DNA of 64,000 nucleotides. It comes from Ciona savignyi. Its lineage: Eukaryota; Chordata; Ascidiacea; Phlebobranchia; Cionidae. Below are positions 40,514 to 52,215 of the stretch, piece by piece (position 1 is the stretch's first letter; the number at the start of each line of letters is the position of its first letter). The translations under genes were made by a program, and so were the position numbers. Where the stretch lies: contig CH003267.1 in NCBI GenBank assembly GCA_000149265.1, forward strand, positions 680,202-744,201, in the 5' to 3' direction. The notes beneath the pieces were generated by a model. That model ran no database searches. It was given only the letters and a program-made list of their open reading frames with translations, and had not been told where the DNA came from.

Positions 40514-40846
40514 ATGACTGGAAACAAAGTTTACTTTTCTGTCACAAATGGGGCTCATCATTCTGTGCTTTCAATTTTAAGTGGCATTTTTCACTCGCAA
40601 CTGAAGCAAAAAGAAAGTGATGACCCTGGCGTTTTGCATTTTTCATTGACGCAAAGTTCCTTTAGATTTCGTGCACTATACCAATCAATTGGTAAATTAG
40701 TAGTCAAGTTGTCTGATCATTTGGAGCCGGCGGGCTGGAATTTGTCGAACAGCAACCGATCTGAAGGAGGATGCATTGAGTTCACATACAAACTTATCGT
40801 CGCCACCAACCCGCCACCTTCTTATGGTGGAATCGCACCTGCTTAA
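40514..40846 (+). CDS. Small protein of unknown family, paralogue 2 (110 aa)
   Basis: Duplicate of the gene at 35550 (about three quarters of residues alike by eye). The position of paralogue 1's start codon reads AGG here, so translation probably begins at the next ATG, giving MTGNKVYFSVTNGAHHSVLS. It also lacks three residues after FRF/FRA and keeps the C-terminal PPSY motif. It ends at TAA, 40844-40846. Function unknown; differences are concentrated in the tail and at third positions. Confidence 0.7.
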   Translation: MTGNKVYFSVTNGAHHSVLSILSGIFHSQLKQKESDDPGVLHFSLTQSSFRFRALYQSIGKLVVKLSDHLEPAGWNLSNSNRSEGGCIEFTYKLIVATNPPPSYGGIAPA

Positions 40847-40849
40847 CAT

Positions 40850-41780
40850 TGCTCGACTAATTTCATTTGGGAAATTTAACTTAAGCTATAAAAGAGAACT
40901 ACTACATTTAGATTTTACTAACCGGTACAGCTTTAAAGCAATTCATATTCACTTTTCATAGATTCATACTCAGAAGTTTGTTTGGTCTTTAGTAGTGTTC
41001 CTTAATAGAGAGAGTTGCGTCATTGAAAATTAGAAGAACTGTTTGTGTCCAAATTGTCTACAAGCCCAGTGCGCAGTTTCAGACAAATGTGTATAAAATT
41101 AATGCGGACGGGAGTTTGTGAGGTTATTTACTAATATTTGGACTGTTGTACTTTGCTTATTTAATTGGAAATTGTTCTGTTGCAAATATATATTACTTAG
41201 ACTGTGAATTTATTAGCACTAGGCTATTAGGCCTACAGTTGCAGGACTTGAACCAAAGAATTTTTTCAGCAACTGTGGTGAACTCAAGATTATTTGAGTT
41301 TTGCAAGTCTGTCAGATGGTGGGGCGAGAAGCCTATAACATATTTATCTGGGACCTAATTGTTTTTGTTTCTTGCTTTGCTGCTGCTACAGGATTTAGGG
41401 TTGTGTAATATGGCCTAGAGAAGTCGCATTTTCTTGCTGGCTATATGGAATATCTTACGGAACTTGCAAGAAAACTTCAAAAATCAAGACAAGCATATGC
41501 TTTTAACTTTTTAGATAATCTCTCCAAAAGGGATGAAATTATGCAGTTCAAACCCCTTGAGATGATAAAGTCGACAAACAATAATGAAATTCCAACAGAA
41601 TTTCAGTAGTAGACAATGAAAAGTGGTGTCTCGAACATATCATGCAACTGATTTTACCTACCAGTTATTAAATAAAAAACTGCATCATGTTTGTTTATTC
41701 TTATACATTTATTTGCTATATACAAGTCTGACAAAGGTAAAACGGTTAAATTGAATACAGATTTTACATCATAGCAATAA
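40850..41780. other. Intergenic, one short open frame
   Basis: A 54-codon frame from 41445 (MEYLTELARKLQKSRQAYAF...) ends at 41609. It reads like protein but matches nothing I recognise; it may be an exon or chance. The rest is unassigned. Confidence 0.35.
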
Positions 41781-41781
41781 A

Positions 41782-43153
41782 ATGACAGGGTGTAGTGCTT
41801 GGGGCTGCACAAACCACACTGAAAATAAGAAAAAAATTTTTAGATTCCCAAAAGAAAAAGGAAAGCGAGTTTTGTGGAAAGCAAAATTAAACAGAAAAAA
41901 TTGGGAATTTACAGATAATTCTCGTTTATGTGAAGTTAGTATTTTGTTATAGCTTGTAAGCATTTTGAATCATAGGAGAGAAATTGTACTCCGAATACCA
42001 TGCTAAGAATTCACTAGGTTGTTGGTAAAACAGGACAGGACACAACAGAACAGGACATATCAATGACATTTAGACTTTTTAGTGTAGGCCTAAACATTGC
42101 TAAAAAATTAAAATGAAACAAAGTACATACACATTTTCTTACAGGACCATTTTCACTGCAGTCAGTTCGTTATGGGGAAAAAAATTAAAGAAGACAGCAG
42201 TTCCAACGCTGTTTGCTCATAAAAAATACAGAGTCCTCGGAAATCACCTAAAAAAAGAATAAATTTACTTGCTGCACAGCAGAAAAGAGAACAACTGCTT
42301 GTTCAAGAGCATTCTTACTGCCAACTTTCATCATCTGCAGTTATAGAGACGAGTGAAGCCGAAGAAGAAACTATTGAAAGTTGGGATCCCATTTGTTACA
42401 GTTATTTATTCCAATAAAACTTATAATAATTTCATCATTTAAATAATTTGTTGTTACATAAAAGTTTGCTAAGTTACTTTTAAAGTTAATTTTGATTCAG
42501 TATTCTAGATACAATGGCATCTTTACCTACTCACCTCTAGGCTTACACAGGATTGCCTTGAAAATCTATTCAGTTCTGTTCGCTTGAAAAATCCCACCCC
42601 ATCTCCTCTTGAATTTAAATGTGCATTAAAAATGATAAGCGTTGCCCAATTTCTGCATACTTCTTCCGGGGGAAACCATCAAAAAGATGACGCTCAATAC
42701 TTGGCAGAATTTTTACAACAGCCAGACAACTGGCAGCAGCATCTGATGATATACCGTTACCTGAAGTTGACATGCAACTATCTTTGGAACCATGCAACTT
42801 TGACAAGAGTGATCTCAATAGTTTGTATTATTTGGCTGGGTAGTGTTTCTAGAGTAAAAAAACATCAAATAACATGCGACAAATGTATGGAGGAAGTTCT
42901 TACCTCTCAACTATCGAGTGTGCAACTGTTGCATGATGATTCTATACAGCTCACAAAATTAAAAGATTACACTGGAAACTCTCTCGTTGAAGTCTCGGAC
43001 AAAGTTTTCAGCATGATTAAAATATCAGAATCAACCATGAGACTAATTGGGGAAGCTAAATTAAAAGCAATGAAAAATGTTAGAAAAGTTATTTTAAAGT
43101 GTCGGCAGCCACCGAATCTTTCCAATTTCGTACTTGCCACAGTGTTAAGATAA
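41782..43153 (+). pseudogene. THAP-domain / P-element-like (THAP9-type) transposase remnant
   Basis: The N-terminal THAP zinc finger is clear at 41782-41938: MTGCSAWGCTNH, then FRFPKEKGKRVLWKAKLNR and NWEFTDNSRLCE. The closing KHFES is out of frame after a 23-base interruption. A second block after an acceptor at 42144 gives FSLQSVRYGEKKLKKTAVPTLF, the THAP end. From about 42537 comes the P-element C-terminal part: LTQDCLENLFSSVR, the signature around the last catalytic acidic residue, then a 189-residue frame from 42584 with a CDKC pair. The central RNase-H-like catalytic region is missing. A deleted copy or multi-exon relic is most likely; transposon ends were not identified. Confidence 0.75.
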
Positions 43154-43159
43154 AAATCT

Positions 43160-44187
43160 TAAAGAGATTCGTCCATGTTCGCTTACAAATTATTTGCAAA
43201 CAAATGAGAGAAAAACAAAAAAAAAGAATTTAAAGCTAGCCGAGGAGAATTGGGCAGCAAAACCATGGCTAAGAAAAAGCTCGTGCAGTCATTGCAGTAG
43301 GGCGACTTATTAAATTACATAATATTGTGATTTGTGAAATGGATATCTCTAGTTGGCCTATTTGGTTTGTTTTTTTCCATGCTTCTAGTGTTTGATAATC
43401 AATGGCTCCTGACTGATATAGTCTGTAAATAAATTTCAATTTTAACAGTAATTTCTGGAGTATTCAATTCAATTTACAGTAAGGGCGGTATAGTACGCTA
43501 TACTTACATCAGGCTACCGGTATATAGCTTAAATAAAATAGAAATAGTTAAGGAAGGTTTAGGTTCAAAGTTTGCTAAATGCCTGGCGCCACTAAATCTG
43601 CTATTGACACAAACAAAAGTCAATTTGCCGCATTGGTACAACATGTCAAAGTGAGGTAAAATAGCCCTAAATCCCTTAAATGTAACAAAACTGAACTAAT
43701 TATAGTCTACTAGGTAAATAAACTTCCTTTCACGAAAGTATCTAGATAAACTAAGCTTTGGTGTTTAAATTGTTGCATTAATTCAATGATTTCGCCTATG
43801 CTTGACACAATAATTTGGACACATTTTTGCTTCCATGCGGTTTTGGCGGGAAAACCCGAATGTCGGAACTCTGTTCATTAAGGGACACTAGTCTTTAGGA
43901 ACTGTTTTATATAAACATATTTTGCATACACTGTTATTTTTTTTATAATCTTCACAATTGTGTATTTTGAAAAGAATTTAGAAAGAACTTTTGTATGTGG
44001 TGGATACCAAATACTTGCCTTTTAACAGTTTGTCAGTTAACTCAACACATTTTATTTTTTCCTGTGAAAAAAATTGTTTTTTTGCTACCTATGCATAGTT
44101 CTAATACCCTTCTTCAAACAGACTTGCATTTTTTGTTTTTAAAAGTACACTGCTTGTAATATACATACTTGCACTTTGTTATACTTT
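43160..44187. other. Intergenic, nothing recognised
   Basis: AT-rich flank of the transposase remnant, up to the LTR element. Confidence 0.45.
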
Positions 44188-45056
44188 TGTAGCGACCTCA
44201 TGTGTTACATAAGATTTACGATCCCATCAGCTGGCATTTGCGCTGACATTCCGTCATGTTGAAATATCATTATTAGGTTTACGATTATAACCACAGCTGT
44301 CGTACTTTGCCTATATAAGTTTATTTTACTTTTGCTTCAAGAAAAAGGGAGAGAGAGTCCTAACGCATTAAGTAATATTCTTGTATGTGAAGAATACTGA
44401 GAGTTTATCTGAAATCTATATCGTTGCAACATCTAACGATTTACTCGTAATTGGTACTAAGTTAATCGCCTCAATTGCTCAATACAATTGATGTTATAAA
44501 ACTACTGAGGCGTTTATCGGCGAACTACAGGAGATCAGTCAAAGAGACATTTACGCAGAAAACCTCAAGTAATTAGCGCACCACCGAGGCGTTGAGATAC
44601 GAGGCAGTGCGTAGCGAATATCTTGGGGACTATATATTTGGTGACCCTGTTTCTGAGCAAATTTTGAGGTGGCATTGATGATTGGAAAGCCGGAAAAAGA
44701 AGAATTTCAACTACATTGCTTTGCTCCTTAAAAGTTCGAGGTACATTTCTGCATCTACTGTAAACGTCGCATTCGCCATCAAGAACAAACGTTGGACATT
44801 TCCGTTCTATTGTTCGTGGAGGTGTCAAGTTCACACAACGGATTATATACGCGAGATCAACGGATACTTTGAAGGACTCTGGATTCTACAGAGGACGACC
44901 AGATCTACTACGACGGGAACGAGATCAACCTCACCGGACAATTCAATTAAGTTCTATACTTATTATTTGGTTTTGCTATAATTAATCTGTTTATATAGAT
45001 TTGGTACGATTTAATTATTTTTCTTTAACTTTTTAAAACCCACGGAGTCCGTTAAA

Positions 45057-46232
45057 ATGAGAAAATTCTTTGGATTTAGCGGTAGGTCTGTTAAAAAAGA
45101 GCGAAATCTGCCTGTCCCCGAAAATAATAATCATGGTTATGATGCGGGTTATGACGATGATTATCATTGGTCGGAAGATTATAACCTACAAGACGTTAGT
45201 CTGGTAGGGGACAACATTTCGTTATCATCACCGACGCCCAACGTCAAACAACCAACCTATTATAAAAAAACTTCATTCAATCGTACGATTGATTCCCAAC
45301 ACCAACATCATCGTTCTGGTCCTTTATTGAGCGACGTTTTAAATAATCTAACGGACTATTTAAAGAAATCGTCTGTAAACTTACCTGAATTCACCGAAAG
45401 TATGCCCGAGTCATGGTTTGATTCTGCGGAAAGTATTTTTCGTCGCTTTGATGTGGTTTCGGAAGATGATAAGTTTGAATTCGTTAACGAATCACTAAGG
45501 CCCCGACATCTCCGACACGTTGAACACTTGTTGGCTAAACGAGATAGCATTTTGCCTTACACGTCCCTCAAAGAAGCGCTCATCAATAACTATTCTGTTT
45601 CTAAGACTGATAAAATCATAGCACTGATGAACTTCGGTCCGCTGGGTGATCAAAAACCATCGGAGATGCTAAAAGATATGTTAAAACTGACAGGTCCTTT
45701 CCCGGATGAAAATACGTCAATATGGTTGCGTCAACTGTTTCTAGAACGTATGCCATTAAACGTACGTAGCACGCTCAAAGCATTTACGTCGGATTCGCTA
45801 GGTGCGATGTCCAGCCGAGCAGATAGTATAATTGACGACAGTCGACATTCTGCGGCATTTTCTTCTTCCGGGGTAGCAAATCCTACATTGAACGATTTGC
45901 ATTCAATTAACTTAGCAGTTGTTGAAAACCTTAGAGTACTTAACAATAAGCTAGTGAACAGACCGTCAAAATCAGCCTCCAAGAACAGCGGATATCAGGA
46001 CAATACCGTCTACATAGATGACGACCGAGACGAAGAACACCCACCGGGGCAATGGAGCAATCGCGGACGAGGTTATTGGAGAATACCAAAAAGGAGAAAA
46101 CTTAAAGTTATAGATTCAAAGGAGGACCCTCAAAAAGATCAAAAAATCTCTCAGGCAAGACGTTGGATATGGCGTATAGCGTCTTGTGTAGCACTTCTAA
46201 ATCGCCATCTTTATTGTTTATCACGGAATTGA
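45057..46232 (+). CDS. Ty3/gypsy-like Gag
   Basis: A 391-residue frame. The acidic, His/Tyr-rich N-terminus is followed by a capsid-like region at about 115-260: LPEFTESMPESWFDSAESIF, FEFVNESLRPRHLRHVEHLL, SLKEALINNYSV, LGDQKPSEMLKDM and LRQLFLERMPLNVRSTLKAF, all in the order of gypsy/mag-type Gag. No CCHC zinc knuckle is visible; the C-terminus is basic (RRKLK). Its tail overlaps the protease frame at 46163, which suggests expression by frameshifting, or a small indel. Confidence 0.8.
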   Translation: MRKFFGFSGRSVKKERNLPVPENNNHGYDAGYDDDYHWSEDYNLQDVSLVGDNISLSSPTPNVKQPTYYKKTSFNRTIDSQHQHHRSGPLLSDVLNNLTDYLKKSSVNLPEFTESMPESWFDSAESIFRRFDVVSEDDKFEFVNESLRPRHLRHVEHLLAKRDSILPYTSLKEALINNYSVSKTDKIIALMNFGPLGDQKPSEMLKDMLKLTGPFPDENTSIWLRQLFLERMPLNVRSTLKAFTSDSLGAMSSRADSIIDDSRHSAAFSSSGVANPTLNDLHSINLAVVENLRVLNNKLVNRPSKSASKNSGYQDNTVYIDDDRDEEHPPGQWSNRGRGYWRIPKRRKLKVIDSKEDPQKDQKISQARRWIWRIASCVALLNRHLYCLSRN

Positions 46233-46432
46233 CCACTACGACTAAGTATCTTATTGATACTGGAGCCTCTTTGAGTCTCATACCACCTATAAGAAACGAT
46301 CGGACAAGACAAATTATCGGACGAGACTTAAATCTGATAAGGCTGATTATTTTGATACTGACTGACACAGAACTATTGCGCGAGCAGATGAGCCACGGAC
46401 AACTCGATTTTGACGGACAATTTTTCGACTAA
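46163..46432 (+). CDS. Retropepsin fragment (Pro)
   Basis: The core KYLIDTGASLSLIPP has an intact D-T-G active site, then IGRDLNLIRLI where the flap-to-C-terminal strand would follow. Only about 90 residues are open before a stop at 46430-46432. It overlaps the Gag frame. Confidence 0.65.
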   Translation: MDMAYSVLCSTSKSPSLLFITELTTTTKYLIDTGASLSLIPPIRNDRTRQIIGRDLNLIRLIILILTDTELLREQMSHGQLDFDGQFFD

Positions 46433-46486
46433 AACATTTACAGGATTATGACCTTTAAGTGTTAGATCTGACCTCTATACGCTTCT

Positions 46487-46963
46487 TTGTTCTACATTAT
46501 TGAAGCATTACTTTCGCCATTAGAACCTTCGTGTCAGTCTTCATGCAGATTTGGAGAAGTCAATCACAGGTTAACTACCCGTTTAATTCTACAAGAATGG
46601 TGGTTAAGCAATCAATCCATAGACGATATATTCCTTGAATGTCAACTGCAAGTATATCGCTGTTCTCTATTTAATAAGCTGGAAGACTGTTTCCCAGTTG
46701 AAGTGCTATCAGCCAAGATGGATAATTCCCGAGCTGCAATAACTGTTGGAAATACTGAAATTGTATGTGAGCAAATAAATGCCACATTACGCCACAGTTT
46801 CCAATATAAATCCTACTTCTCCATTTGTCCTCTCGTTAGCTTTACCGATAGTAACGGATCATTACGAATCGGCCAAGTCTTGAAAAACGATGTGGTCTAT
46901 GAAGGTGTGAGATTAGTTAAGCACTACACCCGACAGGACATTTACATTTCGTGTAAACGATAA
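46487..46963 (+). CDS. Unassigned ORF in LTR element (158 aa)
   Basis: Open frame between protease and 3' LTR. No polymerase, integrase or membrane domain is recognised. It may be a tail unique to this element, or rearranged pol sequence. Confidence 0.35.
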   Translation: MFYIIEALLSPLEPSCQSSCRFGEVNHRLTTRLILQEWWLSNQSIDDIFLECQLQVYRCSLFNKLEDCFPVEVLSAKMDNSRAAITVGNTEIVCEQINATLRHSFQYKSYFSICPLVSFTDSNGSLRIGQVLKNDVVYEGVRLVKHYTRQDIYISCKR

Positions 46964-47710
46964 GTTCTACTTGTATGATAACTATACTTTAGAACAAGCT
47001 GATGTCCATGTTCGGCATAAAATTTTCTCTCTAACTCCGATTGAAGAACCAGTTCGGACGATTTGGTTTCGCTTGCGAAAAAAATTCCCTTATCGTCGAT
47101 GGGATTGGAGCAGTTCGGCGCAATCCTTGGTTCAATAAATCAGTCGCAAGTTACAACGGAGAACTTCAATTAACTCCTGAATGAGGATGCAATGAGACAG
47201 CAGATGCAGATGCCCATACATTCGTTGGAACGTCTATTTGATCACTTTGCCAAACACGCACTCTTGATCGATCCTACATCAATTTCAAACCTTGTGGAGA
47301 ACACAATTTTCTCGGCATTGCTTACTGCTGCCCTGAAGTGGAGACTTGTTTTGACCATGTACACGATCATGAAGTAGATATTGAATGTGCTCCCAAAGAT
47401 TAACTATGGAAATTTTTACCCAAAATAATCATGATTAGAATAGACGGAGTATAGCAGGTTAGATTCTACCCTTACCAATGGACTTCCGCTAGACCAAAAT
47501 TTAAGAACATTTTACGGTCAACCGTGGGGACATTTTTACATCTTTTGTCGCCACAAATACGTGATAACCATTTTATTATTATTATTATTTTTTTGTACCA
47601 TTTTTTAGTTCATTTCTTCGTTTTCTGACGTAATATCTTTTACGAAGTATGGCCCTTTTTCGTTAGTTATTCTAAACTAAAATGACCATACCTCTGAGGG
47701 GGGAAGTGTA

Positions 47711-48113
47711 TGTAGCGACCTCATGTGTTACATAAGATTTACGATCCCATCAGCTGGCATTTGCGCTGACATTCCGTCATGTTGAAATATCATTATTAGG
47801 TTTACGATTATAACCACAGCTGTCGTACTTTGCCTATATAAGTTTATTTTACTTTTGCTTCAAGAAAAAGGGAGAGAGAGTCCTAACGCATTAAGTAATA
47901 TTCTTGTATGTGAAGAATACTGAGAGTTTATCTGAAATCTATATCGTTGCAACATCTAACGATTTACTCGTAATTGGTACTAAGTTAATCGCCTCAATTG
48001 CTCAATACAATTGATGTTATAAAACTACTGAGGCGTTTATCGGCGAACTACAGGAGATCAGTCAAAGAGACATTTACGCAGAAAACCTCAAGTAATTAGC
48101 GCACCTCCGAGAG
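47711..48113 (+). repeat. 3' LTR, portion shared with 5' LTR
   Basis: Matches 44188-44590 base for base as far as I could compare; beyond CGCACC the two LTRs differ in sequence and spacing. Confidence 0.85.
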
Positions 48114-48225
48114 TCGAGATAGCGCGTAGGGAATCGCAGATCGCATAAGGTGTTGTAACCGGCTTACCTGGGGCCTACAACGAACAATCTAACATAATAT
48201 GCAGCGACCTGCAACGGCTCTCTAC

Positions 48226-49900
48226 ACTTTAACTATGCCGCTAACAGTTTTATAATCTTTGCACTTACTACTATTACCTGACCATTCCCAACATGTTGTA
48301 TAACACAATAAACCTTAAAAAGTTATTGCGGTTTGGTATCCTGGTATGCTCTCAACTTTTAATTGAGATATCGTATACTTAACTTAATTAGCAATATGAT
48401 TAAACCTCAGATATTACAGTAAGAAGGCCTGAAGGTAGGGATTTTTTTATTCAAAATCAACATTCGATTTTTATTTAATAACAAACAAAATAAGTTTTAT
48501 GTATACAACTTTGATTTAACATTAGATAAATAGGTAAAATTTGTTTTCTGACATTTAAAAATGCAATTATTTTTATGAATTCAATTAATACGAAAAATGT
48601 CATGTTGTTGGGATCGGGATGTTAGGAGAATGTGGGAAGATCATGTTAGGATGTGGAAGGGTTACTTCATAGAAAGCTTCTAGGGTATGTTGTTGTAGAT
48701 ATTAAAGCATCTATGTTTCAGGATGCACAATATAGAATTTTGAACTCTTGAGATTCGAATCTCTGTGGATTCACTAGTAGTTAGGATTCGAATTTAAAAC
48801 TTAAATTCACGGCCGCAATCCCTTGCACAACATAAATCGTTTCGCTAATTATGCAAACGTTTTAGCACGCTTGCATTGAAAACCACGATTAGTTATCTTT
48901 CGGTGACACGTAAAGGAAATTTTTGTGAACTCAAAATGGTAAAATAGCTTCTTTATTCGTAATAATAATAAGAAGTATCCGGCGTGGTAACGTTTGTAGT
49001 CTTTAAAATAATGTGATAACTGAAACCAATTATGTTATAATTAGCAACAACATAAACATATATCGAGGTGTAGTTTACATACGTATAAAAGAGCCAGCAT
49101 GATTGGATGTGATGTAACAGTACAGACCGATGCAATCTTTAAAAAAAGAGAGAAAGCAAATTTTAAAGAGACAACGCAAATTTTGCGTCGTGTACAAACG
49201 CGCGTAAAACGCACACATGCAAAGACTATGGGACTTTTCACGTGGTTTGTTGCACCTTAATTTAAAGACTACACTAGACACTTCCTATTAAACAACCGTT
49301 TTTTAATTACTACAAAGAACATTTTGATTTTACTCTATTGTTCTGCGTAACGGGTGACAGGCATGTCCGGTCGCCAGGTCATTGGGTAGAACGCGTTATA
49401 TAATCAGGTTTAAACTTTCATGAATCCTAACTGGTATGCACATATTTTTCCTTGACTTTTTTTAAACCCCCAAGATGAATTCTATCGGGAAAAATGTAAA
49501 AAGAGACCAAATTTTCAGCGTTTTCGACGTTATTAGCCTACCGATATTTCCAGATTAGAAAAGAATATTTAGTTCAAATTTTTAATGAATTTAGAGAATT
49601 ACAAAACGAATCAGAAAAATAAAGAATTTATTAACGAACAAAAAAGATGCGTCTGCTCCAAACCTATCTTTAACCCTTTTTATGAAAATCCACATTTATT
49701 AAATTCCATCGAAACTCGTGATCGGTCACATTTACAGTTTATATAACGAGAATAACAGATCGGACATTTGCCTGAGCAAAGTTGTTTCATGGTAGCAGCT
49801 TCTCAGTATTGCTTTAATAACCGCCGCTATCAACATTATCGTATTGGATTAAAAATTCTGATAGGTTTTGAATAAATTGGGAGATGAGCGCGTTATCACA
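48226..49900. other. Intergenic, nothing recognised
   Basis: AT-rich; the minus-strand open frames at 48953-49281 have no domain. 49365-49380 (GACAGGCATGTCCGG) weakly recalls the palindrome-rich repeat. Confidence 0.4.
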
Positions 49901-49904
49901 CTGG

Positions 49905-50410
49905 TGATAGTAATATGACCCTACGCCAACCGTCGGGTTAACGGAACTATTGCAGGGAGTTGATTAGATTGAGACGTCTTTACCAATATATCTACAGCAG
50001 TGGTTCTCAAACTTTTTAGAGTTGGGACCCACTATTAATTACCACAATTTATGGCGACCCACTTAACTTTATATATAATTGTTGTTGGTTTCTAGGTTAC
50101 GCTATCGTTGCAAAGGAACACACCTCTGGAATTATGTATCCCAGGCAAATATTTCACGCTCACGCGGACACGGTGAAATAAACGAAAAATTTGCTTATAC
50201 TTTTATGGAAAGAATAGCAAAAATAATCAGAGAAGAAATAATCTGAGCTTTCTATAACTTTTCACGACCCACCAAGATTCCTTTCGCGACCCACCGGTGG
50301 GTCGCGACCCATAGTTTGAGAAACGCTGATCTACAGTATTTATTACACTGCAGTAGCTCAGATAACCGTACGGTGAACACGACGTACTCTTCTATCAGAT
50401 CCGTGGTATA
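49905..50410 (+). repeat. SINE fragment split by a miniature element
   Basis: SINE-body pieces lie on both sides (CCGTCGGGTTAACGGAACTATTGC to about 49985; ACTGCAGTAGCTCAGATAACCG from about 50346) of the hAT-type insertion. Confidence 0.55.
49990..50336. mobile_element. hAT-type miniature element with 8-bp duplication ATCTACAG
   Basis: The element runs 49998-50328, with ends CAGTGGTTCTCAAACTTTTT and (inverted) CAGCGTTTCTCAAACT and GGGTCGCGACCC palindromes inside. ATCTACAG is duplicated at 49990-49997 and 50329-50336. Confidence 0.93.
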
Positions 50411-50705
50411 ACACCATTCCTAGTATCACCCTTTGTCCACATTAGCGCGATGTAAGGTTATTTTAAGACGATATACAACTTTCACATTACTTCGTGCACA
50501 CATTCAGATATCAAGTTTTTATAATCTTACTGTATATTCGATAATTTTAAAAAACACAAAAGACTCCACTAGTGGAAACCACCGATTAGTTCAATGATAA
50601 GGATACAGACAGGCAGAAAGTGGCGTTTAAGAAGATCGTAAGAGATATCTGTATAACCAACTGCTTTAAAATAAAAGCGATGTGTTTTGGAATCTTTTTA
50701 TTTAA

Positions 50706-51057
50706 TCACCAAATATCTTTTTTCTCTTCCGTAGCGTGTTTAGCCGAAAGATCTTTAAGTGTGTCTGAAATATAAGGCAAATGTTAAGCACAGCATTTTA
50801 TCTTTATTTAAAATCACCATATAATAAAATACTAAAGGAAAACTACATGTTGTGCAGCTAGATTTGGGCGTGAAAAATTACATAACGTAAAATAAAAAAT
50901 CGATTTACAATGCAGTAAAGATATTACCTTGCATCTCTTCTTCCATCATTTGGTTGTAGCCGACCCAACTGCCCCAACGTCTGCGGCGACGCCATCCGGA
51001 GACTTCAGTCGTTAAAACAAGCGCAATCGCAAGCAGGAGAATTAGTGCCTTGTTCAT
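50706..51057 (-). CDS. Small secreted Arg/Trp-rich peptide precursor (62 aa)
   Basis: Exons 50928-51057 and 50706-50764 join through a phase-1 intron (CAAG/GTAATATC, TATTTCAG/AC), giving 62 residues. Residues 1-20 form a strong signal peptide (MNKALILLLAIALVLTTEVS). Next is GWRRRRRWGSW, five arginines between tryptophans, then an acidic Met/Glu stretch (QMMEEEMQ) and a charged tail ending KKDIW. AATAAA lies a few bases after the stop. A cationic aromatic block with acidic remainder is usual in antimicrobial peptide precursors; that role is inferred. The gene at 61717-62074 has the same plan (EVS before cleavage, same intron phase and split Asp codon, final Trp). No known family is recognised. 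CACAG directly before the ATG suggests a 5' UTR intron or spliced-leader site. Confidence 0.78.
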
Positions 51058-51633
51058 CTGTGAAAAGTATTGTTTAGAGACCTTGTTACCAAATTTTAAA
51101 CCGATCGACGCATGATATACATACAAAAAAATAAATCTAGCAATCAATACAGAGAAGATATTTCGAAGCTTCTCATACTAAAAACTTTACATCATTCAGC
51201 GATCTTTTGATGCAATTTAAATGCAACCGACACACAGAGTATGTAAAACGGAGCTGGTGACGAATCCAGCATACAAGAAATCTGACTTCGGTAGCTTAAG
51301 TGAACCTAGTAACTTTATCCAACCATAACCAACCTCGAAGAATTCTTTCTTGAAAATGGTTTTCTTAGGACAGAGCTGGTTAATATATATTCACCTTTTT
51401 TTTCTTGTGGTTTAAAAAAATTTCCGCTTAATTTCTCTCTTTATTTCTTTTTAAAGAAAGAGATCGCCGCAATCGTGAGTTCGTTTTTGGGAAACTTTAA
51501 GAAATTTGCTAACGCTATACACCACATGCTACGATGACTCAGATGTTCATATGTTTGCCCGATTAATAAAAACAATAGGCAGATAGTGGTCTTTTTGTCG
51601 TGTTTTATTTGAAATAAATAAATAATTGAACCA

Positions 51634-52215
51634 ATTAAACTCTAAAGTTAGTGACAAACTCCACTAAAATAGAATTTTCTACTGTATTCTTTGGTTGAAA
51701 TTGAACTAATTAAAACATGAACATTTATTTTTATTTTGGAATCAATTACTATTTATTCAAAACGCGGTTTACGCTGGTGTATTTTTGAAAGCCATATTGC
51801 CAAGAAGCATGTTGACCATTTGTCTCTTCGTCACCGGTTTCTAATTAGTGATTATTGGGGCTATATATATCCACATTCGATTTTATATAAACCTCAGAAG
51901 TTTCAATTTGTAACAGATTCACTGTTTAAGTTTCGCTATATTTGCTATATACAAAATATTTTTAAACCTGTCGAAGAGATGACAAAAAGCATGTGATTAC
52001 TAATTTATAAAAGAAGAGTGTAGCAGAGCGGTCCTCTTTTTAACGAATTTGTGGAGTTATTTTACCTCACGATCCGTTGATAACTTCCTTAGAGCATTTT
52101 TAAACCAACACGATTTTACCGCGCGAGATAAACGTCATTTCCTTTATTACAGTAGCATAAAGCTAAGGACTGCTTCCAAACATATGATAAACGAATAAAT
52201 CGTTAGAGTAGTCGT
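51634..52215. repeat. Direct repeat of about 580 bp, copy 1
   Basis: Shares long stretches in order with 53274-53845 (CTCTAAAGTTAG, GAAAGCCA, GCAGAGCGGTCCTCTTTTTA, GATCCGTTGATAACTTCC). A TATAAAAG box and AATAAA motifs inside make it LTR-like, but no primer site or retroviral domain lies between. Confidence 0.75.

Larger units (their letters stand above)
44188..48225 (+). mobile_element. gag-bearing, polymerase-less LTR retrotransposon
   Basis: LTRs begin TGTAGCGACCTCATG at 44188 and 47711. About 400 bases are the same by eye, then the last part of each differs. A primer-site-like TTTGGTGACCCTG lies near 44637 and a polypurine tract GAGGGGGGAAG just before 47711. Inside are gag (45057-46232) and a protease core (about 46163-46432). 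Reverse transcriptase, RNase H and integrase are not visible in 46.4-47.7 kb. The 3' limit is uncertain; ACTTT follows near 48225 and also precedes the 5' LTR, so it may be the target duplication. Confidence 0.8.
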
